In this document: piece by piece, positions 22,699 to 33,340 of the stretch | How positions within the stretch are numbered: the stretch's first letter is position 1 | Layout of the letters: each line of letters begins with the position of its first letter | NCBI RefSeq assembly: GCF_023091745.1 | Contig: NC_068933.1 | Coordinates: 21,828,001-21,892,000, forward strand | Length of the DNA stretch: 64,000 bases | From: Budorcas taxicolor | Lineage: Eukaryota > Chordata > Mammalia > Artiodactyla > Bovidae | Direction of reading: 5' to 3' | Made by a program: the position numbers and the translations under genes | The notes under the pieces: model-generated | What the model was told of the DNA's origin: nothing | What the model saw: the letters and a program-made list of their open reading frames with translations, nothing else | Database searches by the model: none

Positions 22699-24343
22699 AA
22701 GTTCAGTTCAGTTCAGTCGCTCAGACGTGTCCAACTCTTTGAGACCCCATGGACTGCAGCATGCCAGCCTCCCTGTCTATCACCAACTCCCAGAGTTCAC
22801 CCAAACTCATGTTCATTGAGTCAGTGATACCATCTAACCATCTCATCCTCTGTCGTCCCCTTCTCCTCTCCATTCAATCTTTCCTAGCATCAGGGTATTT
22901 TCAAATGAGTCAGCTCTTCACATCAGGCGGCCAAAGTATTGGAGTTTCAGCTTCAATTTCAGTCCTTCCAATGAACACTCAGGATTGATTTCCTTTAGGA
23001 TGGACTGGTTGGACCTCCTTGTAGTCCAAGGGACCCTCAAGAGTCTTCTCCAACACCGCAGTTCAAAAGCATCAATTCTTCAGCACTCAGCTTTCTTCAT
23101 AGTTCAAATCTCACATCCATACATGACCACTGGAAAAACCGTAGCTTTGACTAGACAGACCTTTTTTGGCAAAGTAATGTCTCTGCTTTTGAATGTGCTG
23201 TATAGTTTGGTCATAGCTTTCCTTCCAAGGAGTAAGCGTCTTTTAATTTCATGGCTACAGTCACCATCTGCAGTGATTTTGGAGCCCAGAAAAATAAAAG
23301 TCTGACACTGTTTCCACTGTTTGCCCATCTATTTGCCATGAAGTGATGGGACCGGATGCCATGATCTTAGTTTTCTGAATGTTGAGCTTTAAGCCAACAT
23401 TTTCACTCTCCTCTTTCACTTTCATCAAGAGGCTCTTTAGTTCTTCTTCACTTTCTGCCATAAGGGTGGTGTCATCTGCATAGCTGAGGTTATTGATATT
23501 TCTCCCAGCAATCTGGATTCCAGCTTGTTCTTTCTCCAGCTCAGCGTTTCTCATGAAGTACTCTGCATAGAAGTTAAATAAGCAGGGGGACAATATACAG
23601 CCTTGATGTACTCCTTTTCCTATTTGGAACCAGTCTGTTGTTCCATGTCCAGTTCTAACTGTTGCTTCCTGACCTACATACAGATTTCTCAAGAGGCAGG
23701 TCAGGTGGTCTGGCATTCCTATCTCTTGAAGAATTTTCCACAGTTTATTGTGATCCACACAGTCAAAGGCTTTGGCATAGTTAATAAAGCAGAAGTAGAT
23801 GTTTTTCTGGAACTCTCTTGCTTTTTTGATGATCCAGTGGATGTTGGCAATTTGATCTCTGGTTCCTCTGCCTTTTCTAAAACCAGCTTGAACATCTGGG
23901 AGTTCACGGTTCATGTACTGTTGAAGCCTAGCTTGGAGAATTTTGAGCATTAATTTGCTAGCGTGTGAGATGAGTGCGATTTGAGCTAGTGTGGTAGTTT
24001 GAGCATTATTTCGCATGCCTTTCTTTGGAATTGGAATGAAAACTGACCTTTTCCAGTCCTGTGGCCGCTGCTGAGTTATCCAAATTTGCTGGCCTATTGA
24101 GTGCAGCACTTTCACAGCATCATCTTTTAGGATTTGAAATAGCTTAACTGGAATTCCATCGCCTCCACTAGCTTTGTTCATAGTGATGCTTTCTAAGGCC
24201 CACTTGACTTCACATTCCAGGATGTCTGGCTCTAGGTGAGTGATCACACCATCGTGATTATCTGGGTCATGATGATATTTTTTGTATAGTTCTTCTGTTT
24301 ATTCTTGCCACCTCTTCTTAATATCGTCTGCTTCTGTTAGGGA
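22699..24343 (-). mobile_element. BovB LINE, 5'-truncated
   Basis: It runs from the BovB 3' terminal repeats (AGTTCAGTTCAGTTCAG at 22699) to the linker before reverse transcriptase. It contains the longest BovB frame in the window (23261-24247), then a frameshift into 23104-23328. It abuts an L1 3' end on its left. Confidence 0.94.
23261..24247 (-). pseudogene. BovB reverse transcriptase, longest open fragment
   Basis: 328 open codons across the reverse transcriptase domain. Visible boxes: IPIPKKG (residues 71-77), AGFRKGRGTRDQI (121-133), motif A FINYAKAFDCVD (154-165), GVHQGCILSPCLFNFYAEY (212-230), YADD (256-259) and LKLNIQKTKIM. Motif A should carry a catalytic aspartate at residue 156 but has asparagine (codon AAC, 23780-23782), a single transition. 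A frameshift near 23300 ends this frame, and the C-terminal text continues at 23104-23328. The upstream endonuclease is missing. The product could not polymerise DNA even if made. Confidence 0.88.
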
Positions 24344-25896
24344 AGTTATGTCTATTTTGCTTACTGTCTAAGGTTTTCTGATTGCAAAGTAAGTTTTTGG
24401 ACGTAACTTTTATATTTTGAAAGTCTCCACACAGGAAAATGAATTACACAAACTTCCTGTCGCTCATTTTCCAACATGAACTCCCTTTTCCAATCAGGAA
24501 GAGGCTTACACTTACACTATTTTGTTTCTGCTTACATTCTTCTATCTCTGTATCTTCTTTCTTACCTTATGACCCTTTGCTTTTCAGCCTAGGTAAATAC
24601 TACTTTGTTTTGAAGGCTCAATGAAAGCCATTTCTCTAGCTGGAAGTCTTCCTTGAATAATCTACTTCACATTTATTCTTCTGTTCTCTAAAACTTCAAG
24701 TACATAATAGTTAGGACTGACTGTAAAGCTTAAAAAAGAAGCATCCCTGGAGTTTTGCCAAAATACATTTCTGGAAACTACATCATAAAGCTCATCATTT
24801 GAAAACTTAACATTCTAAAGATAGAATTCTCAGATCAGGATATGGCTTATATAAGTCAGAGCTATGACTGAGAGACATAATAAAAGTCTAGATAAAAGAG
24901 ACATGAGGATTTAGAACAGTAAAATGATGCTCTAAATATTATTTGATGGTGAAAAATGTGTCATATTGATTTCCCCAAGGTCTCTAATGTTCTTTAGAGT
25001 TACAAATAATAAATAACTTTACTGAATTATAAATCTGGTAAAAACAAATGTGATAAATATGAACACAACATTTAAAGATATAATTAATACACTTTTTACT
25101 TTGTATTCTGAAAGGCTTTGGGGAATTAAAAACTGTCTATCAAAGGAAGTTAAAATTGATACCTTCTTTTCTTCCCTATTTTCTACCAACCAAAATTACT
25201 CTGTAATTTTTAGAACTGTGCTCCAGTTTTGAATCCTTTCTTTCCATAAATATGCATTGCTCCTTTCTTTTTACTAAAAAGCATGCGAGTACATGAGAGT
25301 CTATTAAAGGCATGTGAAAAGTGGGGAAAAAAGAGAAATAGATTGCTGGTTAAAGTAGAAGGGGTATTAAAGAAAAAAACTAAATATAATTGTTCTGTGC
25401 CTCTCATTAAATTTGTAAGTTCTTGAGGATGGAGCTGAAGCCATTTCATTGATTTAATTTATATTCTCTCCAGCTACTTCTCAGTGTCCCATGCCTCATA
25501 TAGTGTGGGGCATGTGGTAATTCTGCTTGTTACTTATTGCATGATTATATAATAACTTTGCAGTATAAAAATAAACCATGTGACTATTGGGAAGTTGCAA
25601 TGTAACATATTATTTTAAATATTATTTCTCCTATTGGTAAGTAATGAGCATCAAAATGGTTTAAGTAAAATTTAAATATCTACTCAATGCCCAAACCCTA
25701 AGAGCCAGACACCAGTATAGGGATGCTATTGTTGCAGAACTGCTCCAGCTAAAACCCATGTCAGGAAAGTTAGGTGGAACTCTGACTGGAAGGAGGCTAG
25801 AGGCTTGTGTGTGACAGGAGTGGAGATGAAGATAAGATATCTGCAATGGAATCATAGGAACGAAGGTTACCAAGCTGAGAGAATTAACACATGGGT
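24344..25896. other. Unique intergenic DNA with L2-like traces
   Basis: Mostly unassigned. 24445-24720 has weak L2-like text, and 25390-25530 is a clearer L2 3' end, listed separately. No gene seen. Confidence 0.55.
25390..25530 (+). mobile_element. L2 LINE 3' UTR fragment
   Basis: GTAAGTTCTTGAGGATGGAG and the later CAGTGTCCCATGCCTCATA follow the L2 3' UTR pattern, with its gene-end GCACAGTGCCTGGCACATAG-type text decayed. Confidence 0.55.
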
Positions 25897-25910
25897 ATGG
25901 AATAATAAAG

Positions 25911-26124
25911 TGAAGTGAAGTAAAAGTTGCTCTGTCCTGTCTGATTCTTTGTGACCCCACGCACTGTAACCTAACAGGTTCTTCTGTCCATGGGATTTCC
26001 CAGGCAAGAACACTGGAGTGGGTTGCCATTTCCTTCTCCAAGGGATCTTCCTAACTCAGGGATCAAACCCGGGTCTCCTGCATTGCAGGCAGATTCTGTA
26101 CCGTGTGAGCCACCAAGGAAGCCC
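25911..26124 (-). mobile_element. Bov-tA SINE
   Basis: The reverse complement reads GGGCTTCCTTGGTGGCTCAC, then a well-preserved body. A perfect 14-base target-site duplication ATGGAATAATAAAG lies at 25897-25910 and 26125-26138, so the insertion is fairly recent. Confidence 0.96.
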
Positions 26125-26138
26125 ATGGAATAATAAAG

Positions 26139-26777
26139 ACAATGAGTAAAACCACGATCACCCAAACTCTCCCCTAATAACTATGGAAAAGGCTTATGTG
26201 GTCAAAGGGAGCAGAACAACTTCCTTTTTTGTCAATTATCTAGAATAACAGAATCTGCTGGGGTTTTATTTGCTAGAGACAAAAGATAGGGCTCAGTTTT
26301 TCACCATCTCAAGACCCACAATATTCGAAGAGCCCAGTCTTCACCCTGAAAGGAAAAGGTTAAAATATTTAATAAGTGTCTGTGAAGGACAGTGTATAAA
26401 TAGAGAATTATAGAGTTGGATGAATGTGAGAATTAATAAGATACCCCTTTCTTATTAAAAATTATCCTACCATGGTCTTTCTAAAATCTGTAAAACTTTT
26501 GCATTTTAAACCTGCAGACAATACCATTTGAGTTTTACTATTGTTGGACTTTAACAGCAGTGTCATTGATCAGTTCTCGCCAAAGTTTCTAAATTAAGAT
26601 ATGGTTATATTTAGAGTAAATTAAAGTTATCCTGCAAAACAATCAGTTGCTTTAAGTAGTAGTCGATTACCTGTTACTAAGGTTATTGAGAGACTGGACC
26701 CCATTTTGAAAGGAAGAATATTTTACACATTCTCGTGAGTCTAAGTTTTGCCTTAGATGATTTCTATGTCTTGGATA
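26139..26777. other. Unique intergenic DNA
   Basis: No repeat, RNA gene or coding signal recognised. Confidence 0.6.
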
Positions 26778-26985
26778 GGGCTTCCCTGCTGGCTCAATGA
26801 TGAAGAACCCCCCTGCCAGTGAAGGAGACATGGGTTTGATCTCTGGGTCGGGTTGATACCTTGGAGAAGGAAATGGCAACCCACTCCAGTATTCTTGCCT
26901 GGGAAATCCCATGGACAGAGGAAGCTCACAGGCTACAATCCATGGAATTCCAAAAGAGTCCAACATGATTTAGCAACTAAACAAG
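26778..26985 (+). mobile_element. Bov-tA SINE
   Basis: It starts GGGCTTCCCTGCTGGCTC and ends near GATTTAGCAACTAAAC. The head keeps a recognisable box B (GGTTTGATCTC, two changes). No clean target-site duplication is visible. Confidence 0.92.
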
Positions 26986-28317
26986 AACATCTTGTATAAC
27001 ACTAAATTTATATGACTTTTCAGACTAAAAATAAATATTAGTTCACTATCCAAACCTACTTGGTGAAATATAATAATAGACTGATGAAGCGTGCATCTGG
27101 TAAGATTAGTTTTTAGAGAACTAGAGCAGAGATAATGTCGTCCTGTGATTTTTTTTTTTTTAATCTCTGGGGTTATTGTGATCAATTTGCTTTCATTTAA
27201 CAGTGTTTTTGACACTGCAGTCCGGATCAATTAGAGTCTTGTAATTGTTTTAATGGGTTGTTTCTAGAAATTATTTCAAACGAAATGAAGTCGAACAGGT
27301 AAGATAGAAGAGAGTAAGATAGAATGGGAGGGGAGCTGAGTGGGAGAGAGAGAAATGTCATGCAGTAGAATGGAGCAGACACTTGCAGAAGCAGTAGTTT
27401 TAACTGCATATGTACATATGTAATACATGCTCACAGAGTCCTGATGGAAAATGCATTGCTTACTCCAAGTAGTGAAAAAATATTTGAAACTTTCACCTAG
27501 GTTGGAATAATTGTTGTTTTATGTAAGAACAAGTTCCCCAAATTTGATGTATTAAATTTTCTGTTTGGAAAAGATCCAGGTAGCAGAGTTTACTGTTCTC
27601 TTCAAAAGTGATGTTAAATCATGTTAGAATCTATTGTTTATTAAAGAAAAAAGGAGATTTTCATTGTATTTTTCTTACTATTTTCTTCATTCAGTCCTTA
27701 GGAAAAAGTGCCCAAATATGTGTATCAGCACAATTCTTGTCCTCTATTGTCATAATGATATGTATTTTAAATGACTTTTTATATTGTGTTAACAATAATT
27801 TTCGCTAAATTTAATTGCTTTATTAAAATTTTATGATAAGCATTCCTTATACATATGAAATGATAAAAAGTTTGATTCCATCTGTAACATTGTAATGATA
27901 AACAACAGTAAATACAATTAATATGGTTTATATCTCTTCATATATTTTACTTTCATTTTCTATTCCTTTATTAGATGTCATAGATTTCAAATGTGTCCCA
28001 ACTCCATATTTTTTCAACTCTCTTGTAAAATACTTAATAGCCTCTTTTTCTTTTATATCTATATGCTGTCTTTCTACAGTAAAGTATTTCTCTTCTTCAA
28101 GCATTTTCTAACTACAAACCACCTGCCATACCAACTCAAAAGTGAAATAGAATAAAAAATATTTGAAGTAAGTTTGGAAGCTGAATTTTGTTGAGTCAAG
28201 CTGCCATTCACACACACACACACACACATACACACACACACACACACACGATATATCAAATATCCCTTATTAATGCATATTGAAAGACAAGCCACAGATG
28301 TCTTTTTAAATAAATTG
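26986..28317. other. Unique intergenic DNA with a CA microsatellite
   Basis: AT-rich, with no gene. The segment 27160-27310 has a homeodomain-like motif cluster and is discussed in the findings. The microsatellite is listed separately. Confidence 0.6.
28209..28249. repeat. Interrupted (CA)n microsatellite
   Basis: About 20 CA units with one TA interruption near 28229. Likely length-variable. Confidence 0.96.
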
Positions 28318-28546
28318 ATCAGTTCAGTTCAATCACTCAGTCTGACTCTTTGTGACCCCACGGACTGCAGCACTCTAGGCTATCACCAACTTTCAGAGCT
28401 TGCTCAGACTCATTTCCATTGAGTTGATATCATTCAACCATCTTAACCTCTGTTGTTCCCCTCTCCTCCTGCCTTCAATCTTTTCCAGCACCAGGGTTTT
28501 TTCCAATGAGTCAGTTCTTTGCATCAAGTGAACAAAGTATTGGAGC
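28318..28546 (-). mobile_element. BovB 3' end fragment
   Basis: TCAGTTCAGTTCAATCACTC, followed by the reverse complement of the last 220 bases of BovB, ending at ACAAAGTATTGGAGC. It is diverged. Confidence 0.88.
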
Positions 28547-28614
28547 ATCTATAGATAAACAGAAAAACATAACCGTGTTTGCTATTTAATTTATATATAG
28601 ACATTTATACATGT

Positions 28615-28812
28615 ATAAAACTTCCCTGATGGTTCAGACAGTAAAGCGTCTGCCTACAATGCAGGAGGCCTGGGTTGAGAAGATCCCTTGGAGAAGGAAA
28701 TGGCAACCCACTCCAATACTCTTGCCTGGAAAATCCCATGGACAGAGGAGCCTGGTAGGCTACAGTCCATGGGGTCACAAAGAGTCGGACATGACTGAGC
28801 GACTTCACTTTC
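28615..28812 (+). mobile_element. Bov-tA SINE
   Basis: Head CTTCCCTGATGGTTCAGAC, body, and tail GAGCGACTTCACTTTC. The tRNA-like head has lost box B through a short deletion (GGGTTGAGAAG). An 8-base repeat ATACATGT lies at 28607-28614 and 28813-28820. Confidence 0.93.
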
Positions 28813-28820
28813 ATACATGT

Positions 28821-29523
28821 TATAAATTTTAGTTTACATTTTTTGCATGTTTTTCCTTGTGTGTTCATTGAAGAGGGGTGAGAATTATAAATTCTCTGAC
28901 AAAGTGAATATAGAGAATATATTATTTTCAATATTCCAACTATATAGAGAAATATGTGTTTTCTATTTTCTATTTTTCATCTTTTGCTACCTAAAAGCAC
29001 ATTAGTTTTTCAAGGTTGTTTGAGAACATTTAATATTTTAAATTCACTAGGTAGCTATAATTTATATGCTACTTTTCCTTTCACTTGGATATCTGCTGTA
29101 TGATTGAGGCATTTTCTTCAGTTCTTTTCTATGTTCTATTGTTTCCCCCTGAAGAATAACAGGAATCTCTATAGATTCATTCATCACCTACTTGTTCTTT
29201 ATTTTAACATATGCTCACTGTATTCCAAGTCTGTGCAAAATCTTTTACAGGGCTTTTGGGAGAAAAGCAAGGCATTGTGGAAGAATTGGGGGATAACCAA
29301 AGGTAATATATTTATTATGCCCTAAAAATACTTGAAATATAATTAAAACATTTAATAATTAGCATTGAGAGAGAACTTTATTGAAACAAAGCATAGATAT
29401 TGAAATTCTTTTTAAAGACTCCAGGTATTTCACATTGCATTTTTGACATTTACTCTTCTCAGTTAGTTTACCGGACATTGACCACGAAACATTTGATCTG
29501 CTTCAAGGACTTCTTTGTGTAAT
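28821..29523. other. Unique intergenic DNA
   Basis: AT-rich sequence with no recognisable feature. Confidence 0.6.
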
Positions 29524-29538
29524 AGCATGATGGAGTCT

Positions 29539-29806
29539 CAGAGAAGGCAGTGGCACCCCACTCCAGTACTCTTGCCTGGAAAAATCCTATGGATGGAGGT
29601 GCCTGGTGGGCTACAGTCCATGGGGTCGCTAAGAGTCGGACATGACTGAGCGACTTCACTTTCACTTTTCACTTTCATGCATTGGAGAAGGAAATGGCAA
29701 CCCAGTCCAGTGTTCTTGCCTGGAGAATCCCAGGGACGGGAGAGCTTGGTGGGCTGCTGTCTATGGGGTTGTACAGAGTTGGACACGATTGAATCAACTT
29801 AGCAGC
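29539..29806 (+). mobile_element. Bov-A2 SINE (two Bov-A units)
   Basis: Two Bov-A monomers joined by TTCACTTTTCACTTTCATGC, without a tRNA head, ending in a short AGCAGC tail. The 15-base target-site duplication, with one mismatch (AGCATGATGGAGTCT against AGCATGATAGAGTCT), lies at 29524-29538 and 29807-29821. Confidence 0.95.
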
Positions 29807-29879
29807 AGCATGATAGAGTCTGAGTTTGCTAAAGCATATTAAGAAACTTCACTAAAGAGAGAAATGTCGCCATAGAAAC

Positions 29880-30225
29880 ACTTGTCTCTAAACTGAGGTC
29901 TCTGAGTGCCTCTCACTGTTTCACACTTTTATAGCTTTTGCTTCACTCTGGATGGTCCTCTTGTCCTTTTGAACTTCTTCAAGACTCACTTTACAGGTGA
30001 CCTCATTTGTGAAGTTTTCATTCAAGCGAAAGGGCAAGTTCTTGCACTCCCCTCTTTGTTCTTTCTATTTGCCTCTGCTATGAAACATTTTTGTTTCTGA
30101 TTATTTGCCTCTCTGTCTGTCTTTTCTTATATACAATGAGGTCCTTAAAAGCAGGAATTTGGTCACCATCACCCGGCCTGGCAAAGTATCAGGCATGTGT
30201 CCAGTGTTCCAAAAATCTTTGTTCA
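29880..30225 (+). mobile_element. L2 LINE 3' fragment
   Basis: Segments such as GACCTCATTTGTGAAG, the AATGAGGTCCTTAAAAGCAG region and GGCCTGGCAAAGTATCAGG follow the L2 3' UTR. Old and diverged. Confidence 0.6.
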
Positions 30226-31531
30226 CTAGATGGACAGTCTTTTTCTAGATTGTCCATATTTCTGCCTGATTGCATCACTGACCATCCTGTTGAGCCATTT
30301 CTCCACCCAAAATAAACAGGTTATTTTTACCAATTTGTCAACATTACATTTAATCTAGATGCAATGTTGTTAGGAAGTTGTACTTGACATAATTTGCTGT
30401 ACTTTAATTGAAAGATCAAGCCTCACTGTAAACAGAACTCACAGTATGTTTTCAAATGAGGTTCAGTGAAGGACCTGTACTCACTGAAGGCAGTAGGTGA
30501 ACTGACATTGTTTAAGCTATCAATGATTTTATTTTATTTTTTTTAGCTATCAATGATTTTAGCTTGAAGATATCAAGCTGTTAATATCATCAACAAATCA
30601 GTTGTTTGGTGGCAAAAGAGCATTGCTTGATTCTGTCTTTTGCTTTCCACTTCTTTGATAGCATCAATCAATACCATGGGAATAATGTGAATTGGTTGCC
30701 ATTTTGATTGAGATTTTTCTCCCTGTCTATGGATGGCCAAGTTCACCAGACCCTCATAACTTACCCATGCCCCTTCTAAAGCATAAGCCCCCAAATCTTG
30801 GTAAATTGCAAAATGTTTCAAGCAGACTTTATCTTCAGTACCTGATAGCTAGTCTTTTTCACAGCCAATTGCACAGTAGAAGATTGTACTTTCATCTTCC
30901 TAATCTCTCTCTGTACTTGCCCTTTTCGAAGGATGCTGACTCTTTATATGTATTTGCTAGCTGGTTTAATATTAGGTCTTTTATTTCTTTATGTTAAGGG
31001 TAGTGGCTACTTTTGTTTTTCCCTAAGCCAAGTTTCATAATTAGAATTAGGTTTTAAATGAGTGATTTAAAAGTTTATTAAAGCTGTTGCTTTCTTACGT
31101 GTTTAATTACTCTAACCCATTCAAACTTTATCTTTGCCTTGGAAGGTAATTATTTGAAGTGTGGTGTGCATATTATTTATAAAAACTAATGGAGTATACT
31201 GTTGCTAATTCTGCATGCACCGTGATTTATAAGGATATGTTTTTAATGATTGGGGTTAGTAAAAAACTACTCACTAGCTCCTGTTACACAGTGACAAGCA
31301 AAATACTGTTTACAGGAGCAATTCAATACATTTCAGTTTAAGCTACCTCAACTTCATGGTCCCAAAATAGCAGGCTTTATAAACTTTATCCAAAGAGACT
31401 CTAACATGCTATTTTAATATTTCTTCTGTCAATGATCCATTTAAATATGGTTCTAATCAAAACTTATAAGCTTATTACTTTTATGTAATTCAGTAAAATA
31501 GAAATGACTTATTATATTGTTATAAAAAAAT
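30226..31531. other. Unique intergenic DNA
   Basis: No gene seen. It contains the short direct repeat around an oligo-T run at 30515-30561. Confidence 0.6.
30515..30561 (-). repeat. 17-base direct repeats flanking an oligo(A)-only insert
   Basis: AGCTATCAATGATTTTA occurs at 30515-30531 and 30545-30561, separated by 13 bases that are A-rich on the minus strand. On that strand the repeat begins TAAAAT, close to the L1 endonuclease site. It could be a tail-only retroposition or a simple tandem duplication. Confidence 0.7.
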
Positions 31532-31539
31532 CTCTAGAG

Positions 31540-31728
31540 CAGGGGTCCCCGATGTCCAAGCCGTGCACCAGTACCTCCTGTCCGATCACTGGTGGCATTA
31601 GATTAGAAATAAAGTCCACAATCAATGTAATATTCTTGAATCATCCACAATCCATCCCTACTTACTGGTCTGTGGAAAATTGTCTTGCTTGAAACTAGTC
31701 CTGGTGCCATGAAGGTTGGGGACCACTC
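31540..31728 (+). mobile_element. MER1/Charlie-type hAT non-autonomous DNA transposon
   Basis: It begins CAGGGGTCCCC and ends GGTTGGGGACCACTC, an imperfect terminal inverted repeat. Inside are CACTGGTGGCATTAGATT and GTGGAAAATTGTCTTGCTTG, as in MER1-type elements. Flanking 8-mers CTCTAGAG (31532-31539) and CTGTAGAG (31729-31736) differ at one base, which fits the 8-base target duplication of hAT transposons. It is shorter than full length, so internally deleted. Confidence 0.85.
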
Positions 31729-31736
31729 CTGTAGAG

Positions 31737-32764
31737 GCAACTAAATATACATGAAGTTCTATATTTACATTCTAGTTAAAGTATATTAAAAACTCCCCTG
31801 CTGCCTCTCAATAAGTAATCTCTCTGCTGAGGGCATCCACTCAGAGGGCACCCTGGCAACAGAGTCACTCTGGGTACCAGGAAGGAGAGTGTGTAGACTC
31901 TTTCTACTTGACCTGTGAACCTACATCCTATGAACAGATTCCTCTCCCCAGATCAAAAGCCTTTTAAAGAAGAAAATCTTCCACCTGTCATCATAGAATT
32001 GCAGTCATAAAAATAAAACAACAACAACAACAACAAGAAAAAAAATGCTGAACTTTGTCAATTATATTATTGGAAAAAATTTCTAGGTTCTGCCTAATCC
32101 AAACTTGCTGGCTATAAATCCCAAATTTCCCTAATCTACCACAGGAAATTGAAAGACTTGTTCTTACATGTGAAAACACAAATTTTCATAACTATTAGTC
32201 TCAGAAATCCTAATTTGGAGAAAAAGCTTAACAATATTTTTTTCTTTTTGTTTTAATGACTTATTTTCTCCCTTGAAGAAATGATGATTTGATGTAGAGC
32301 AGAATGAATTATCAATTGTTTTATTAAAAAGTCCCAATGACTATGATATATACATGCTAACACATCATATTTACATATATCTTACTTAATATATATACAA
32401 TTGATATTTATCACATTGGCTCATGAGTGACATACTTTTGCATCATCTATTGTGTTGAGTTGCCATATTTTATTAAACCATTCACTGAACATTGATTTGG
32501 ACTTCTTCCAATCTTTTGGTAACACAAGTCATATTAGAACATTAGTTACATTTGAAATGCTTCTTGTGAATGATATTGCACTAATGAGTTTCACTGCCAT
32601 TTTTTGGATTGGACGTTCTACTGAGAAAAAAAAAATGTTCTCATTAGCATTTGAAGGAGTTTTATGCTGAAGATATTTTTCAGCAAAGAACAAAATAAAT
32701 CAACCTGAATCAATGCATGATTCTTCATTAATTCATGAAATTTCATTAATTTATGACATTATTA
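31737..32764. other. Intergenic DNA with a (CAA)n run and an old L1 trace
   Basis: Imperfect (AAC)n at about 32016-32036. About 32440-32600 resembles an old L1 tail on the minus strand (TTAAACCATTCACTGAACAT). No gene. Confidence 0.5.
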
Positions 32765-33340
32765 ATGCAAAATCACTGCAGATGATGACTGCAACCATGA
32801 AATTAAAAGACACTTACTCCTTGGAAGAAAAGTTATGACCAACCTAGATAGCATGTTCAAAAGCAGACTTTGCCAACAAAGATCCGTCTAGTTGAGGCTA
32901 TGGTTTTTCCAGTGGTCATGTATGGATGTGAGAGTTGGACTGTGAAGAAAGCTGAGCACCAAAGAATTGATGCTTTTGAACTGTGGTGTTGGAGAAGACT
33001 CTTGCGAGTCCCTTGGACTGCAAGGAGATCCAACCAGTCCATTCTGAAGGAGATCAGCCCTGGGTGTTCTTTGGAAGAAATGATGCTAAAGCTGAAACTC
33101 CACTACTTTGGTCACCTCATGCAAAGAGTAGACTCATTGGAAAAGATTCTGATGCTGGGAGGGATTGTGGGCAGGAGAAGAAGGGGACGACCGAGGATGA
33201 GATGGCTGGATGGCATCACTGACTCGATGGACGCGAGTCTGGGTGAACTCCAGGAGATGGTGATGGACAGGGAGGCCTGGTGTGCTGCGATTCATGGGGT
33301 CTCAAAGAGTCGGACATGACTGAGCGACTGAACTGAATTT
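32765..33340 (+). mobile_element. BovB 3' end, plus strand
   Basis: It runs from GCAAAATCACTGCAGATGAT to the terminal GACTGAGCGACTGAACTGAA. It carries the C-terminal coding end of BovB and its 3' UTR. A short deletion removes about 10 bases within the AGCAGACTTTGCC region. Confidence 0.94.
32870..33319 (+). pseudogene. BovB polyprotein C-terminal fragment
   Basis: 149 open codons covering the C-terminal region after reverse transcriptase. It includes VMYGCESWTVKKAEHQRIDA, WCWRRLLRVPW and LKLHYFGHLMQRVDSLEK, and then continues to the 3' region. It is relatively well preserved, but it is only a tail and has no start of its own. Confidence 0.85.

Noticed and set aside
22699..24343. Functional reverse transcriptase gene
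   Set aside because: Motif A aspartate is replaced, the frame shifts near 23300, and the endonuclease is missing.
28209..28249. CRISPR-like or satellite array
   Set aside because: A plain dinucleotide microsatellite with no spacers.
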